From Fusicatenibacter_A intestinipullorum (GTDB lineage: Bacteria; Bacillota; Negativicutes; Acidaminococcales; Acidaminococcaceae): a stretch of 64,000 bases of DNA. Made by a program: the position numbers and the translations under genes. Shown one piece after another: positions 15,835 to 25,242 of the stretch. Position 1 is the stretch's first letter. Every line of letters starts with the position of its first letter. The stretch lies in assembly GCA_019117495.1 (NCBI GenBank), contig DWZP01000029.1:62001-126000 (forward strand). Direction: 5' to 3'. The notes under the pieces are model-generated. The model did not search any database, was not told the origin of the DNA, and saw nothing but the letters and a program-made list of their open reading frames with translations.

Positions 15835-18800
15835 ATGAACAGATTTTGGAAAATATTCCTGCTGGTTTTGGCAGTGACGGCAGCGCTTTATGCGGCGGCA
15901 GTTAAATTTATTGCGCCGCAGTATCTGGCGCAGGTGCCGGAGCTTGTAAAAACCATGTCGCAAAATTATATAAACGGTACCGTTACGGTAGAGCGTTTTG
16001 ACTGGAACGGCCGCCTGCAATTTACTGCTTACGGTTTACAGGTAAGCGGCACGAACGGAGAGCGCATTGCGCAGGTGCCGGAGGCGAGATTTTCCGTTTC
16101 GCCTTTGCAGGCTCTTGCTGCGCCTGCACGCGCGCTGTCGGATATAGAACTGGTGCGCCCGCAGCTGTATTTAAAAATGAACGCCAAAGATGAGTGGAAC
16201 CTGCGTAACTTTTTAAAGCCTTCCGATTCTTCGGAAACGCCTTTTTACGGCTATCTTGCCATTGAAGACGGTACCGTATCGGTAGAAACTCCGCATGGAA
16301 GCTGGAATTTTGGCGTTAATGCTTCGCTTGACGGCAGCGGCAACCCGAACTTCGCCGTTGACGGCACTGTGGCTTACGGCGGCGAAGAATTAAAAATTGC
16401 CGGTGTGGTAGACAGCAATGCCCATGGGCGGCTTGCTTTAAAAACAGAAAAATTTACGTTAACGGACTTTGGTAGTTTCGCTGCCGCTTACGCACCTGTT
16501 CAGAAACTTGCCGGTGAAGTTGACGGCTTGAACCTCATCTGGGAAAACGACGGCGAAAATACAAGTTTAAGCGGCAAGGGCAGCATTCAGCTTGCGGCGG
16601 AAATACTGCCTGGCGGAGAACCGCTGCCTGTTGAACTTGCCGGGAGCATTGAGGCTGACGGGCGTGAGGTAAAGCTTGAAGATTTAGCGTTTACCGTTGA
16701 CGGAAATACGGCGCAGATAAACTGTGATGTAGATTTTAACGACCTCGAAAGAATTCAGGGCAAGGGCGAAATTAAAGCGGAAAAAATTGCCTTGCAGGGC
16801 GAAGAATTTACCAATCTGAATTTGCCCTTTACCATTGTGGACAGCCGCATAATGCTTGATGAAGCCGGTGTGGATGTGGCACAGGGCCACTTGCGCCTTG
16901 ACGGCGAATACAACATTAAAGACGGCGAAGTTTTTGCTGTTTTAAACGCTTCCGGCATTACGGATTTTGCTTTGGAAGGATTTAAAGAAGATACTGTTGA
17001 TTTGGACGGCTTGCTTGCCATTCACGGGCAGACCGGTGTAAAAGGCGAAACAAATCTGACCGTTGCCGGTAATATGGAACGCCTTGGCTGGCGTGATTTG
17101 CAGATGAGCGATGTCGATTTTGAAGCGCTGGTTGGCAGTGAAAGCTGCGAAATTGAAAAGTTTGCGGCTTTTGCGGGCGACGGCGGTGCGCTGAACCTGA
17201 CAGGCAGCGTTATGTTTGACGGTTCGTTCAGCGGCAGCGGCAAAATGGTTAATTTCCCATTGGACAGCTTCTTTACGGCAGTTGGGCAAAACGGCAGCGG
17301 CACGGCAACCGCCGGATTTAAGTTTGGCGGCGATTTGAACGGCATTAATTTTTACGCCAATACGCAGGTTAAAAACGTGCATATTGCGGGGCTGGTATTC
17401 CCCGAAGCACACGGTAAAATTGACATGTCCGGCAGTGTGCTGCACTTAACAGATTACCGCGTTGCCATGGAACAGGGGTATAACCTTATTAACGGCATGG
17501 TGGATATCGGCGGCGCCGAACCTGTGGTAAGCGTAACCGTAAGTACCAAAGGCATCCGCGCTGAACCGTTAGCAGCAGCTGCGGCGCTTGGTGTTAAACT
17601 TACGGGTAATATTGATAACGAAGTAAGCGTTATGGGCCCGATATCTTCGCCGGAAATTGAAGGCAGCCTGCTTTTGACTGACGGCAGTGCCGAAGGTTTC
17701 TTGATAGATAGAATCAGCGGACGCTATTATTATGCGCCCGACGGCAGCCTGCGCCTTACCGAAGGTTATATTAAGGCACTTTCCACCGAGGCTTCGCTGA
17801 GCGGTACCATGGATGCGGCACAGAACCTTAATTTTACCCTTGATATAACCGATATGGATTTGGGCGCTTTGCCAATAAGCGACGAGACCGTAGCGCTTGA
17901 CGGCTTTGTTAACGCCCAGGGCAGCCTTACCGGCACGCTTACGCATCCGGAATTTAACGGCAGCATCAGCAGTGATGCGGTGTTTATTAACGGTGAAGAA
18001 CTTAAAAACATTCTTGGTACGCTTACTGCGGACGGCAGGCATAATAACCGTGTGGAGGCGTCGTTTGAACAGTCGCCTGACGGCAGGTTTGCAGCTGAAC
18101 TTTCTCTGGATGCCGTTGAACGCACATTAACAGGCAATGTCGATTTTATTTACGGCAATTTGCGCTCAATTTTAAAAATGGCACGCGTGGAACTTGATAT
18201 TGACGGGCTGGCAGATGGCCACCTGAAGATTAACCCGCGAGGCAGGGGCAGCGGTATTTTTGCCGACATGCGCGTTTACGAGATAAAAGTTAAAGATTTG
18301 AGCTATGATTCCATGCGCTTTAAAGGACGCCTGCAAAACGGCATTTTAAGTTTTGACGAATTGAAACTTACCGAAAGCGCTCCGGAAGCAAACGGCAAAG
18401 CGGCCGTGGAAGAAACTCCGGGTTCCGTAAATGCCGGCGGCTGGGTAAACCTGCATACGCATGAACTTAATATCAGCGCTTCGGCGCAGCATGCAAACCC
18501 GGCTATAATTACAGCCTTGATGGATGCCCCGGTAAAATTAAACGGCAAAGTTGATATGTCGCTTGCTTTGAACGGCAGTTTGGAAAATCCGCAGGGCAAT
18601 GCTGATATAGACCTTGTTAATGGCGATGTTGAAGGCATCGGCTTTGATGCCCTGACGGCAAAACTGAGTCTTGCCAATGATACGCTGCGCCTGGAAAATG
18701 CCCAGCTGAACAAAGATATTTACAAATTAAGCGCCAGCGGCGATATACCGCTTGATTTGCTGCGCAGCAAAGAGCAGCGCCGCAATCCGGCAGCGTCCAT

Positions 18801-20127
18801 GAATATTAAGGTTAACCTTGATAATGCGCGCCTCGGGCTGCTGCACCTTTTAACCCCGATGGTTGAGTGGGGCGTTGGAGAAACCCTTGGGCAGATAACT
18901 CTGGCCGGTACGCTGGAAGAACCGCTTGTTTACGGCGAAGTAACCCTTCACGGCGGTTCAATGAAACTGAAGGATGCGTATACGGTATTTGACAATATTA
19001 ATCTTGACATTGACTTTACCGGCAACGACATTCAGCTGAATGAATTTTCGGTGCAGATGGGCAAAGGCACGGTAACTGCTTCCGGCAACTACGCCCTGCG
19101 CGCACAGGAAGATAAAACCTATATCATCAACGCCGTCTTTAAAGATGCGGAAATTGCTTCGGAAATTTTCTCCGGGCGTATTAACGGCACGGCGGGTATT
19201 ATTCCGCAGCGCTATTTTATCCGCACCGATACGGAGAAAGGCATCCGCCGCGGCGGCATTGGCTACCGCCCGCATATTCAGGCAGATATCCGTCTGGACG
19301 ACGTGCTTGTCAATATGCCTACTATACCGGAGCTTTCCGAAGGCAGCAGCAACTACGGGCTGGATGTTAAGGTAACACTTGGGCCGGATATTCACCTTTA
19401 CAACAAATATTTGTACGATTTGTGGCTTTCCGGAGGATTGCATGTTACCGGCAGTACAGTGTATACTAATATAGACGGCAACATTAAGGTGGATAAGGGA
19501 ACCATAACATATCTGCGCACGCCGTTTGAAATTCACAATGCTTCGGTGGCATGGCCGGTGCCCGGCGATGTGCTGCCGACGGTAAACCTTGATGCTACTA
19601 CGCGCTTCAGGCGCTATGATATTTTCCTGCGCGTTACGGGGCCGCTTGAGCAGATGGAAATGATTCTGCGCAGTGACCCGGCGCTGACCAAAGACCAGAT
19701 TATAAAAATGCTGACTTTGCAGCGTGAAGTAACCGGCACAAACCAGGGCGTAACGCAGGATGACTTCCAGAACCTGATGACGGTAGGCCTGGAAATGACG
19801 GTGCTGGGCGACGTGGAAGAAATCTTTAAGGAAACGCTTGGGCTTAATGAATTTATGATTTATTCCGGACGCCTGCGCACGGGGCACAGTCTTGGGCGTG
19901 AAGAAGGCGAGCTTACCGAGGATGAAAAAGACCAGTATAATATTCTGGTAAGCAAGTATCTGACGGATAATCTGCTTGTCGGCTATACGGTAAGTTCCGA
20001 CAGCGAACATGAAAGCATTTTTGCCCAGTATGATATTTCGCGCCATATGAGCATTAACTATGAACGCAATAAAGATTACGATACCACAGAAGACTGGTAT
20101 GGCGTTGAATATAAAGTTACTTTTTAA
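15835..20127 (+). CDS. tamB: TamB-family (DUF490) inner-to-outer membrane bridge protein
   Basis: A very large (1430 aa) AsmA/TamB-type protein that spans the periplasm as a beta-taco groove for phospholipid transfer or outer-membrane protein assembly. The N-terminus has a single membrane anchor (residues about 5-25, IFLLVLAVTAALYAAAVKF). Then come over 1000 residues of repeating beta strands with Asp/Gly turns (for example SGTMDAAQNLNFTLDITD, LNGSLENPQGNADIDLVNGD). The C-terminal DUF490 domain has PFEIHNASVAWPVPGDVLP, LRSDPALTKDQIIKMLTLQR and the barrel-contacting end YGVEYKVTF. It has a GCGGAGG site and stands between tolC and the sigma-factor/bamA block. No TamA is present; BamA is the likely outer-membrane partner, as in other TamB-BamA organisms (inference). 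Confidence 0.93.
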   Translation: MNRFWKIFLLVLAVTAALYAAAVKFIAPQYLAQVPELVKTMSQNYINGTVTVERFDWNGRLQFTAYGLQVSGTNGERIAQVPEARFSVSPLQALAAPARALSDIELVRPQLYLKMNAKDEWNLRNFLKPSDSSETPFYGYLAIEDGTVSVETPHGSWNFGVNASLDGSGNPNFAVDGTVAYGGEELKIAGVVDSNAHGRLALKTEKFTLTDFGSFAAAYAPVQKLAGEVDGLNLIWENDGENTSLSGKGSIQLAAEILPGGEPLPVELAGSIEADGREVKLEDLAFTVDGNTAQINCDVDFNDLERIQGKGEIKAEKIALQGEEFTNLNLPFTIVDSRIMLDEAGVDVAQGHLRLDGEYNIKDGEVFAVLNASGITDFALEGFKEDTVDLDGLLAIHGQTGVKGETNLTVAGNMERLGWRDLQMSDVDFEALVGSESCEIEKFAAFAGDGGALNLTGSVMFDGSFSGSGKMVNFPLDSFFTAVGQNGSGTATAGFKFGGDLNGINFYANTQVKNVHIAGLVFPEAHGKIDMSGSVLHLTDYRVAMEQGYNLINGMVDIGGAEPVVSVTVSTKGIRAEPLAAAAALGVKLTGNIDNEVSVMGPISSPEIEGSLLLTDGSAEGFLIDRISGRYYYAPDGSLRLTEGYIKALSTEASLSGTMDAAQNLNFTLDITDMDLGALPISDETVALDGFVNAQGSLTGTLTHPEFNGSISSDAVFINGEELKNILGTLTADGRHNNRVEASFEQSPDGRFAAELSLDAVERTLTGNVDFIYGNLRSILKMARVELDIDGLADGHLKINPRGRGSGIFADMRVYEIKVKDLSYDSMRFKGRLQNGILSFDELKLTESAPEANGKAAVEETPGSVNAGGWVNLHTHELNISASAQHANPAIITALMDAPVKLNGKVDMSLALNGSLENPQGNADIDLVNGDVEGIGFDALTAKLSLANDTLRLENAQLNKDIYKLSASGDIPLDLLRSKEQRRNPAASMNIKVNLDNARLGLLHLLTPMVEWGVGETLGQITLAGTLEEPLVYGEVTLHGGSMKLKDAYTVFDNINLDIDFTGNDIQLNEFSVQMGKGTVTASGNYALRAQEDKTYIINAVFKDAEIASEIFSGRINGTAGIIPQRYFIRTDTEKGIRRGGIGYRPHIQADIRLDDVLVNMPTIPELSEGSSNYGLDVKVTLGPDIHLYNKYLYDLWLSGGLHVTGSTVYTNIDGNIKVDKGTITYLRTPFEIHNASVAWPVPGDVLPTVNLDATTRFRRYDIFLRVTGPLEQMEMILRSDPALTKDQIIKMLTLQREVTGTNQGVTQDDFQNLMTVGLEMTVLGDVEEIFKETLGLNEFMIYSGRLRTGHSLGREEGELTEDEKDQYNILVSKYLTDNLLVGYTVSSDSEHESIFAQYDISRHMSINYERNKDYDTTEDWYGVEYKVTF

Positions 20128-20172
20128 GTAAATTTTAAGAATGTTTAATTAATATTTAAGGAAGGTATGTCC

Positions 20173-20808
20173 ATGCTGAAAGAATATCTGGCAGAGCTGC
20201 AGAAAACGCCGCTGCTTTCCCGTGAGGAAGAAACGGAGCTTTGGCAGCGCTATGCCGGAGGTGACCAAGAGGCGTATAATAAATTGATGACGTCTTACCA
20301 GCCGCTGGTTTTTAAAACGGCGGCCGGGTTCAAGCTGCCCGAACAGCAGACGATGGAGCTTGTGCAGGAAGGCATGCTCGGGCTGTTGGAGGCGGCGGAG
20401 CGTTATGATTATAAACGCGGCATTGCCTTCAGCGTATTTGCCGTGCACCGCATCCGCGGCAGAATGCTTGATTTTCTGCATGTGGAGGACGGCGCAAAAA
20501 GTTTTTCGCTGGACGATACCAATGCGGCAGGCATAGCCTGGGCTGATGTGCTGGCTGCTTCCGGCAGAACGCCGTTTGAAGAAGCCGAGCTGAATATGAT
20601 TACAGACAGGGTGGCTCAGGCTTTGCAGCGTCTGCCCGCCAGGGAGCAGCAGGTGCTGACGGGCATTTATCTGGAAGACCGCAGCGCTGCCGATATGGCA
20701 GACAGCATCCATGTAAGCCTCGGGCATATTTACCGTTTGCAGAAGCAGGGGGTAAAACGCATCCGCGGCATGCTGTCGCATTTTATGGCCGATTTAAAAA
20801 GAAGCTAA
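20173..20808 (+). CDS. Sigma-70 family RNA polymerase sigma factor
   Basis: A 211-residue alternative sigma factor. Region 1.2-like sequence is at the N-terminus (EYLAELQKTPLLSREEETEL). Region 2 follows (YQPLVFKTA, then LVQEGMLGLLEAAERYD and SVFAVHRIRGRMLDFL). Region 3 is reduced to a linker, and region 4 is at the end (LQRLPAREQQVLTGIYLEDR, then ADSIHVSLGHIYRLQKQGV). This size and layout fit the SigB/SigF/FliA/SigH-like groups rather than the housekeeping factor; I cannot place it more precisely. ATG 20173 is preferred because AAGGAAGG lies seven bases upstream, while ATG 20167 touches it. Its position between tamB and a membrane protein plus bamA suggests control of envelope genes. Confidence 0.88.
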   Translation: MLKEYLAELQKTPLLSREEETELWQRYAGGDQEAYNKLMTSYQPLVFKTAAGFKLPEQQTMELVQEGMLGLLEAAERYDYKRGIAFSVFAVHRIRGRMLDFLHVEDGAKSFSLDDTNAAGIAWADVLAASGRTPFEEAELNMITDRVAQALQRLPAREQQVLTGIYLEDRSAADMADSIHVSLGHIYRLQKQGVKRIRGMLSHFMADLKRS

Positions 20809-20958
20809 TCGGAGAAAACTGGTATTTTTGTGCTTTTTTTAGGTTATTATTGATTTTAACGGCGGAATATGGGAAAATATAATAAATTTTGCCCTGATAA
20901 AATTTCCTGAAAAAAACAGATTATATATTTATCAGTCTGTGCAGAAAGGAGTTTAGCG

Positions 20959-21438
20959 GTGGCAAAAGATATTTACGAAAATATAGATGATGTGAAATGC
21001 AGCCTGGACAATGCCCAGCGCAGCTTCCGCAAAAACAACGGCCTGCGCGGGGAGCTTGATTTGATGCTGGCAGAGGCGTCCATCCGCTATCTGCGTGAAA
21101 AACGCGGCTTTGCCAGCGTATGGAACAGGCAGAAACTGGCAGCGGCTTTGGCAGTGCTTTTGGTACTGGCAGGCTACGGCGGCTGGTGGTATGCAGGCAT
21201 TACGCATGACGGAGAGGAAAAACCTCAGGTTGTGCAGAGCGCTGCGGTGCAGCAGGCTGAACCGCAGATGCAGCAGACAGTCAAGGCAGATAAAACCCGG
21301 CAGGATGATGCGGTTAAGGCAGCGGAACCTGCTGAGTCAAATATAAAAAACAATACAAATTATAAAAATTATTTAGCTGAAACAGATATGCAGCAGCTTG
21401 TCAGAACAGGCAGGCAGGTTCTGCAGGATGCTGATTAG
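20959..21438 (+). CDS. Single-pass membrane protein of unknown function between the sigma factor and bamA
   Basis: A 159-residue protein that I do not recognise. Residues 1-57 are hydrophilic and helical (DDVKCSLDNAQRSFRKNN, LDLMLAEASIRYLREKRG). Residues 59-80 form one membrane helix (LAAALAVLLVLAGYGGWWYAG) with basic residues before it, implying N-in topology. The remaining 80 residues would be periplasmic and are Gln/Ala/Lys-rich and low complexity. The architecture (small helical cytoplasmic domain, one membrane pass, periplasmic tail) resembles anti-sigma factors, and the upstream neighbour is a sigma factor, but I see no known anti-sigma motif. GTG start with AAAGGAG upstream; bamA starts 15 bases after the stop. 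Confidence 0.8.
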   Translation: MAKDIYENIDDVKCSLDNAQRSFRKNNGLRGELDLMLAEASIRYLREKRGFASVWNRQKLAAALAVLLVLAGYGGWWYAGITHDGEEKPQVVQSAAVQQAEPQMQQTVKADKTRQDDAVKAAEPAESNIKNNTNYKNYLAETDMQQLVRTGRQVLQDAD

Positions 21439-21453
21439 TTAGGGAGGATTTGA

Positions 21454-23898
21454 ATGAACAAGAGAAAATATGCACAGTTATCCTTGAGTCTGGCAGCCAT
21501 GCTGATGGCTGCGCCTGTGTGGGCGGCCGAACAGAATCAGTCCGCAGCTGATGTAGTTGCCAATCAGACTATGACCATTGGCGGCAAGGAGCAGATTGTC
21601 AGCCAGAAAGCGCTGGAACAGGCAAGAAAAGCGCAGGAAGAATCAGGCAAATCTTTCCCTAAAAAGGGTAAGGACGGCAAATATACTTATTATATGCATA
21701 ACAATCCTTCGGAAGATATTTCTGACCCGAATTATAAAAGTGATGGTACTAAAAAATCCGGCGGCAGGATTGTAGAAATCGTTCCCGGCAAAGGCGTTGT
21801 GCGTGAAGGCGGCAGCGGTATCGAAAAAGAAGATGCGGCAAAGAGCAGTGAAACTTCTGCGGCCGAGAATGCACAGCAGGGCACAGCTTCCGAGCCTTAT
21901 GAAAGCGGTGCTCAGGCAGTAACCGGTGAAACTGCTGTAAGCGATGAAACTGACGGACAGATTACCGCGGGAGAAAGCCAGCCCGCTGAAATTAAAGAGC
22001 CGATGATTAGAGAAGCAGACGGCAGCCTGCGCCCGATGACGGTGGAAGAACGCCAGAAATGGCAGGCCGAGCAGGAACAGCAGCGTACGGCACAGGAGGC
22101 AATGCAGCAAAACGCACAGACCAATGCCATGGCGCAGGAACCTGTTTTGAATATGCCAGTTGCCCAGCAGAGACGTGCCAGTGAACCGGCAGCGCCGTAT
22201 ATCGGACAGCTGGTAACGAAGATTTCCGTAAAAGGCAACAAAATTACCAAAGCCGAAGATATCGAAGCAGTTGTTACCACGAAGCCGGGGATGCAGTTAA
22301 CTCAGGAAGGCCTTGCCAAAGATTTGCATGCAATTTACGGTTTGGGATGGTATTATGATTTGCAGCCGGAATTTACCAAAGTTCCGGAAGGTGTGCAGCT
22401 TACCTATCATGTACTGGAAAACCCTGTTTATAAAAAGCTGGAAGTAGAAGGCAATACCAAAATTTCTACTTCCGAAATTGAAAAAATTCTCGATTTGCCG
22501 AAAGACCAGATAATTAATATTAAAGATGTTAATGTCAAAGTGCAGCGCCTTGAAGCAGAATACAACAAGCAGGGCTATATTCTGGCGCGCGTGGCTGATA
22601 TCCGCATGTTGCCGGACGGCACTTTGCTTTTGCTGGTAAACGAAGGCATTGTTGAAGACTTTAAGGTTAAAGGCAACGTAAAAACCAAAGATTACGTTAT
22701 TACCCGTGAAATGAAGCTGAAAAAAGGCGAGCCGTTTAACGCCAAGGATGCCCGCCGCAGCATGCAGCGCATTTATAACCTCGGTTATTTTGAAGATGTA
22801 AATATTAAACTTAATCCGGGCCAGGAACCTAACGCCGTGGAAATTGAAATTACCGTTGTGGAAATGAACACCGGTACTTTCGGTATCGGCGCAGGCTACA
22901 GCAATGCTGACGGCTTTATCGGCATGGTTTCCGTCGGCGACAGAAACTTCCGCGGCACCGGCGACAGCGTTAATGTACGCTGGGAGTTCGGCGGCGTAGA
23001 TAACAAGAACTATGAATTTACCTATGTAAAACCGTGGATTGACGACAAGGAAACCAAGGCCAGCATTGTATTGTATGATGTTACCAACGAATATGCAGAC
23101 TATGATATCGACGCCAACGAAATTGCTCGTTACGATAAAAAGCGCCGCGGACAGGAACTTACTTTCAGCCGCAGAACCGATAATGAATTCATCAGCAACT
23201 ATGTAACGCTGAAAAACCGCGATGATATTTATAAAGGAACAGCAGATGGTTACGAACATGACCGTAATCAGTATTATGAAGATTGGTTTGGTCCTGGCAA
23301 TAGTCATTGGAAGGACTATTATCCTGAAACTGCTGCAGAGCGCCGTAAAGAAAACTTCGGCGTGACACGCAGTATTACCGTTGGCCGTGTATTTGATTCG
23401 CGCGATAACATTTATGACCCGCACGAAGGCAAACGTATCGGTTACAGCGTAGAATGGGCCGGCCTTGGCGGCGATTTTGACTTCACCAAATTCACCGGCG
23501 ACTGGCGTTATTACTACCGTGCCGGCGGCGAAAATGTCTGGGCACTGAACCTTGGGGCAGGCTGGGCTGACGGCGATATGCCTTTGAGCCAGCGCTTCTC
23601 GCTGGGCGGCAATGACGGCCTGCGCGGTTACGAAGATGACCAGTTCCGCGGCAACAGTATGTTAAAGGCTACGCTGGAATACCGCTTCCCGATTATCAAA
23701 AAAGTACAGGGCGTACTCTTTACCGATAACGGTTATGCCTGGGATAAACGTTTTGAAGACGATTTTGACCTTGGCCTTATTAAAAACAGCATTGGTGTCG
23801 GCATGCGCATTAACTCCCCGCTGGGCCCGGTTAAGCTTGACTATGGCTGGGGCGATGACGGCGGCAGGTTCCACTTCAGCTTCGGCGGCCAGTTCTGA
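21454..23898 (+). CDS. bamA: Outer membrane protein assembly factor BamA
   Basis: Omp85 insertase that folds beta-barrel proteins into the outer membrane. After a signal peptide (cleavage near VWA, residue 24) there is an unusual, low-complexity region of about 220 residues rich in Ala, Glu, Gln and Ser. Three POTRA domains follow (about 250-470; TKISVKGNKITKAEDI, KLEVEGNTKISTSEI, FKVKGNVKTKDYVI) instead of the five in E. coli. The barrel (about 470-814) contains the conserved loop 6 region GGNDGLRGYEDDQFRG and ends HFSFGGQF. Length 814 aa. AGGGAGG precedes the ATG. It is followed 10 bases later by another outer-membrane protein gene and then three Skp-like chaperone genes, so assembly factor and chaperones are grouped. 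Confidence 0.96.
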   Translation: MNKRKYAQLSLSLAAMLMAAPVWAAEQNQSAADVVANQTMTIGGKEQIVSQKALEQARKAQEESGKSFPKKGKDGKYTYYMHNNPSEDISDPNYKSDGTKKSGGRIVEIVPGKGVVREGGSGIEKEDAAKSSETSAAENAQQGTASEPYESGAQAVTGETAVSDETDGQITAGESQPAEIKEPMIREADGSLRPMTVEERQKWQAEQEQQRTAQEAMQQNAQTNAMAQEPVLNMPVAQQRRASEPAAPYIGQLVTKISVKGNKITKAEDIEAVVTTKPGMQLTQEGLAKDLHAIYGLGWYYDLQPEFTKVPEGVQLTYHVLENPVYKKLEVEGNTKISTSEIEKILDLPKDQIINIKDVNVKVQRLEAEYNKQGYILARVADIRMLPDGTLLLLVNEGIVEDFKVKGNVKTKDYVITREMKLKKGEPFNAKDARRSMQRIYNLGYFEDVNIKLNPGQEPNAVEIEITVVEMNTGTFGIGAGYSNADGFIGMVSVGDRNFRGTGDSVNVRWEFGGVDNKNYEFTYVKPWIDDKETKASIVLYDVTNEYADYDIDANEIARYDKKRRGQELTFSRRTDNEFISNYVTLKNRDDIYKGTADGYEHDRNQYYEDWFGPGNSHWKDYYPETAAERRKENFGVTRSITVGRVFDSRDNIYDPHEGKRIGYSVEWAGLGGDFDFTKFTGDWRYYYRAGGENVWALNLGAGWADGDMPLSQRFSLGGNDGLRGYEDDQFRGNSMLKATLEYRFPIIKKVQGVLFTDNGYAWDKRFEDDFDLGLIKNSIGVGMRINSPLGPVKLDYGWGDDGGRFHFSFGGQF

Positions 23899-23908
23899 TT
23901 AAGAAGTT

Positions 23909-25168
23909 ATGTGGTTAATAAAGCTTTTGGTGTGCTGCCTGTGTATGGCTGCGCTGCCTGCCTTTGCCGAGCCGGTAGAGCGCGTTGATGTGCAGATTAC
24001 CGATAATGGGGCGACAAGCCGGGTACTGCTTGACAGAATGGGTAAAAGCATGCAGGTTGTGGCCGAGCAGCTTTTTGTCGATAAAGACAGCGTTAGTATT
24101 AATGCCGCGCGCGGCGATTATGAACGTCTGCTGGCGGAAGTAGGCGACAGGGTGTTAACGGGCTATCAGATGCGGAGCGTTTCCGTTAATGCTGGTGCCG
24201 TAACAAATATTAACATTCAGGTTGCACCGTGGAGCGAAGCGGTGGATGATGTTTTTGTGGATTTACAGTTTTCCGGCGTTGAACCAGGAACGGCAGAGTG
24301 GCTGCAGCAGCGCCTGCCGCAGCTTAAAAGCAGGATTGAAAACATATTAATGGGCTCGTCCGTTGATGCTTCGGACTGGGCGGGCGGCATTCTGCGCCGT
24401 ATGGTGCGCAGCGAAGTGGAAAAAGAACTGCCGGAATTTAAAGCTGCCGTTGATGTGGTGCGTGAAGATAGCCGTACCGTTGTGCAGGTGGTAATTTATC
24501 CTGTCGGACAGCTGGTGCAGGACATAAATTATTCCATGGAATCGCAGTCGATACCCAATTTGCTGCTGCTTGATTTAAAGCAGCGTTATGCCCAGAAGGC
24601 TGACGCGCTGCGCGGACTGCCTGTTGATTTTGTGAAAAAGCACCAGATGGAGCTGGAAAATTTGCTGTTAACGGATTTGAAGAATGAAAAATCCGTGCAG
24701 AGGCATAATCTGGAGCCTTCGGTAAAACTTGTGCCTGCCAGCACGCTGGGCGTGGAAATCGGTATGGGTTCGGACAAATACAAAATCTGGTTTGAAGGCT
24801 ACGGCGATATCGGCCGCAATGACGACAATATTTCCGGGCGTGCGCATATCGGCAAATTCATTTCCGAACAGGATGAAATTTTTGGCGAAGCAGGCGTTAC
24901 GCTTGACGAAGTAGACTGGGATTTTTCCGCAGGCTATGCGCGCCACTGGGGCAAGGCAACGCTGAGTTACATGCGGCGCGGGCCGGACGGTCAGAACGTT
25001 TACCGCGGCGAGTACGATTTTACCAATAAGTGGCGGCTGCGCACGGAATATTTTTCCGGGACGGATACTACGGAAATAGCTGTCCGTTACAGAATTCACG
25101 AATTTTTGAGCGCCGAATACGTTTATTCCAACGACAAGCCTTATTTCCGCATTGTGGGAAATTTATAG
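23909..25168 (+). CDS. Unrecognised outer-membrane beta-barrel-like protein downstream of bamA
   Basis: A 419-residue exported protein with a signal peptide (cleavage near AFA, residue 20). Residues about 25-270 look like mixed alpha/beta periplasmic domains (MQVVAEQLFVDKDSVSINA, WLQQRLPQLKSRIENILMG, VVREDSRTVVQVVIYPVGQL) with a POTRA-like alternation but no clear signature. Residues about 275-419 are alternating amphipathic strands (KYKIWFEGYGDIGRNDDNIS, WDFSAGYARHWGKATLSYMR, YRGEYDFTNKWRLRTEYFSG) ending YFRIVGNL, which suggests a small eight-stranded barrel or half barrel. I cannot assign a family. It starts 10 bases after bamA and is probably co-transcribed with it, so a role in outer-membrane biogenesis is the reasonable inference. 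Confidence 0.8.
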   Translation: MWLIKLLVCCLCMAALPAFAEPVERVDVQITDNGATSRVLLDRMGKSMQVVAEQLFVDKDSVSINAARGDYERLLAEVGDRVLTGYQMRSVSVNAGAVTNINIQVAPWSEAVDDVFVDLQFSGVEPGTAEWLQQRLPQLKSRIENILMGSSVDASDWAGGILRRMVRSEVEKELPEFKAAVDVVREDSRTVVQVVIYPVGQLVQDINYSMESQSIPNLLLLDLKQRYAQKADALRGLPVDFVKKHQMELENLLLTDLKNEKSVQRHNLEPSVKLVPASTLGVEIGMGSDKYKIWFEGYGDIGRNDDNISGRAHIGKFISEQDEIFGEAGVTLDEVDWDFSAGYARHWGKATLSYMRRGPDGQNVYRGEYDFTNKWRLRTEYFSGTDTTEIAVRYRIHEFLSAEYVYSNDKPYFRIVGNL

Positions 25169-25175
25169 GCATTAG

Positions 25176-25204
25176 TTGAAAGATAAACGCAGGGCTGATA
25201 TAAT
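25176..25204 (+). promoter_or_regulatory. Promoter of the first Skp/OmpH gene
   Basis: TTGAAA and TATAAT separated by 17 bases, starting 8 bases after the preceding stop codon. It gives the chaperone genes transcription independent of bamA. Confidence 0.85.
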
Positions 25205-25242
25205 TAAAAATATAATTAAATTTGAAAGCAGGGATATTTATT

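Noticed and set aside
18958..20046. Long - strand frames opposite tamB and bamA
   Set aside because: Antisense shadows of well-supported + strand genes; composition (His, Arg, Phe rich) is typical of reverse translations here.
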